Shown here: positions 62,908-64,000 of the stretch, one piece after another
Layout of the letters: each line of letters starts with the position of its first letter
Numbering within the stretch: position 1 is the stretch's first letter
The notes under the pieces: model-generated
The model's input: only the letters and a program-made list of their open reading frames with translations
What the model was told of the DNA's origin: nothing
Database searches by the model: none
Position numbers and translations under genes: made by a program
NCBI GenBank assembly: GCA_027574665.1
Contig: CM050666.1
Location: 1,922,001 to 1,986,000 of the forward strand
Origin: Rhynochetos jubatus
Taxonomy: Eukaryota; Chordata; Aves; Eurypygiformes; Rhynochetidae
Direction of reading: 5' to 3'
Length of the DNA stretch: 64,000 bases

Positions 62908-64000
62908 TAGCGTCCATGGTCAAGTCCACCCCTCGGTCACAAGCCCACCTGTACGTGGCATCTCTCCTTTGGTGGCCCGAGGTATCATGGGCCCACCTAG
63001 CCATGAACAGCTCACCTTTATGTTGCCAGTCCAGATCCACCTGAGCCACTGCAATCTTAGCAGCTTGATCCACCTGCTGGTTGTATCGATGTTCTTCAGT
63101 AGCTCGAGTTCTGGGTACGTGGGCATTGACGTGACGCACTTTGACGACCAGGTTGTCTAGACAGGAAGCAATGTCTTGCCATAATGTGGCAGCCCAGATG
63201 GGTTTTCCTCGGCGCTGCCAGTTGCTCTGTTTCCATTGCTGCAGCCACCCCCACAGTGCATTTGCCACCATCCCTGAGTCAGTGTAGAGATAAAGCACTG
63301 GCCAATTCTCTCGTTTGGCAACGTCCAAAGCCAGCTGGATGGCTTTTACCTCTGCAAATTGACTGGATTCACCTTGTCCTTCAGCAGTCTCTGCAACTTG
63401 ATGTGTGGGGCTCCACACAGCAGCTTTCCACCTCCGATGTTTCCCTACAATGCGGCAGGACCCATCTGTGAACAGGGCATATTGCTTCTCATTGTCCGGC
63501 AACTGGTTGTACAAAGGGGCTTCTTCAGCCCGTGTCACCTCCTCCTCTTGTGACATCCCAAATTCTTTGCCCTCCGGCCAGTCCATGATCACTTCTAGGA
63601 TTCCTGGGCGACTGGGATTCCCTATGCGAGATCGTTGTGTTATTAGGGCAGCCCACTTACTCCACGTAGCATCGGTGGCATGATGAGTAGAAGAGACTCT
63701 GCCTTTGAACATCCAGCCCAGCACTGGCAGTCGAGGTGCCAGGAGGAGCTGTGCTTCAGTGCCAACCACTGCTGAGGCAGATCGGATTCCCTCGTAAGCT
63801 GACAGTATCTCTTTTTCGGTTGGAGTGTAGCGGACCTCAGATCCTCTGTATCCCCGGCTCCAAAATCCAAGGGGTCGACCTCGGATGTCCCCTGGTTCTT
63901 TCTGCCAGAGACTCCAGGTAGGGCCATTCTCCCCGGCTGCAGTATAGAGTACATTCTTTACCTCTGGCCCTGTCCGGACTGGTCCAAGGGCTACTGCATG
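62813..64000 (-). CDS. ERV-L pol: end of reverse transcriptase, RNase H, start of integrase (runs off the window)
   Basis: This minus-strand frame is open from the right edge of the window to a stop at 62813 (396 codons), so it is partial at its 5' end. Counting from a valine codon at 63769, the RNase H residues are Asp102 in 'LFTDGSC', Glu140 in 'FAEVKAIQLAL', Asp164 in 'LYTDSGMVA' and Asp234 in 'QQVDQAAK', so the acidic set is intact. Upstream of it, from 64000 to 63770, is the end of the reverse transcriptase ('PLGFWSRGYRGSEV', 'YTPTEKEILSAYEG'); the Y-x-D-D active site would lie beyond the edge. After RNase H come His261, His266, Cys295 and Cys298, the HHCC zinc finger of integrase. The frame then loses register at about 62876-62880 and ends shortly after. 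Gene order RT-RNase H-integrase without env matches ERV-L. Confidence 0.93.
   Translation of the reverse strand, partial: HAVALGPVRTGPEVKNVLYTAAGENGPTWSLWQKEPGDIRGRPLGFWSRGYRGSEVRYTPTEKEILSAYEGIRSASAVVGTEAQLLLAPRLPVLGWMFKGRVSSTHHATDATWSKWAALITQRSRIGNPSRPGILEVIMDWPEGKEFGMSQEEEVTRAEEAPLYNQLPDNEKQYALFTDGSCRIVGKHRRWKAAVWSPTHQVAETAEGQGESSQFAEVKAIQLALDVAKRENWPVLYLYTDSGMVANALWGWLQQWKQSNWQRRGKPIWAATLWQDIASCLDNLVVKVRHVNAHVPRTRATEEHRYNQQVDQAAKIAVAQVDLDWQHKGELFMARWAHDTSGHQRRDATYRWACDRGVDLTMDAIAQVIHECETCCHQTSQEGEACLVWGAMAEI

Overview
The window looks like a piece of a bird nuclear genome. It holds several copies of the CR1 LINE in its avian form, including the typical 3' end that reads as a tail of ATAGAATCATAGA-like units on the opposite strand. 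It also holds an ERV-L class endogenous retrovirus, a solo LTR, scattered short microsatellites and one strong CpG island, and almost no host coding sequence. I found no tRNA, rRNA, CRISPR array, prokaryotic operon or recognisable host protein-coding exon with a nameable product. The only confident protein-coding sequence is the pol region of the endogenous retrovirus at the right edge.

Layout. From 1 to 13.0 kb there is unannotated single-copy sequence. A minus-strand CR1 3' fragment lies at 13.05-13.53 kb, followed by unannotated sequence to 17.8 kb. The structural centrepiece runs from 17.8 to 27.4 kb. A plus-strand CR1 3' fragment abuts a 3.06 kb left arm; the spacer is 3.15 kb and contains the rest of an old minus-strand CR1, a nested plus-strand CR1 and a 1.27 kb LTR; then comes the right arm, a nearly perfect reverse complement of the left (three differences seen). 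From 27.4 to 37.8 kb there is unannotated sequence that may include conserved non-coding elements. A 0.93 kb minus-strand CR1 lies at 37.76-38.69 kb. Unannotated sequence with small tandem repeats follows to 54.8 kb. A CpG island of about 2.3 kb (54.84-57.11 kb) is probably the promoter and first exon region of a gene I cannot name. Plain sequence resembling an intron or spacer reaches 61.0 kb. From 60.98 kb to the right edge lies the 3' LTR and the RT-RNase H-integrase part of an ERV-L provirus on the minus strand.

How it fits together. The window is best read as a gene-poor region next to a CpG-island promoter, reshaped by retroelements. The inverted repeat is the most unusual feature. Its arms are so similar that it is either very young, kept alike by gene conversion, or an assembly artefact. 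The LTR sits at the inner tip of the right arm and is flanked by a 5-bp direct repeat, which suggests an order of events: old CR1, then inverted duplication, then LTR insertion. I did not find a clearly novel molecular system. The inverted repeat and its junctions, the CpG island with its 31-C run, and the well-preserved ERV-L pol are the items that deserve follow-up.
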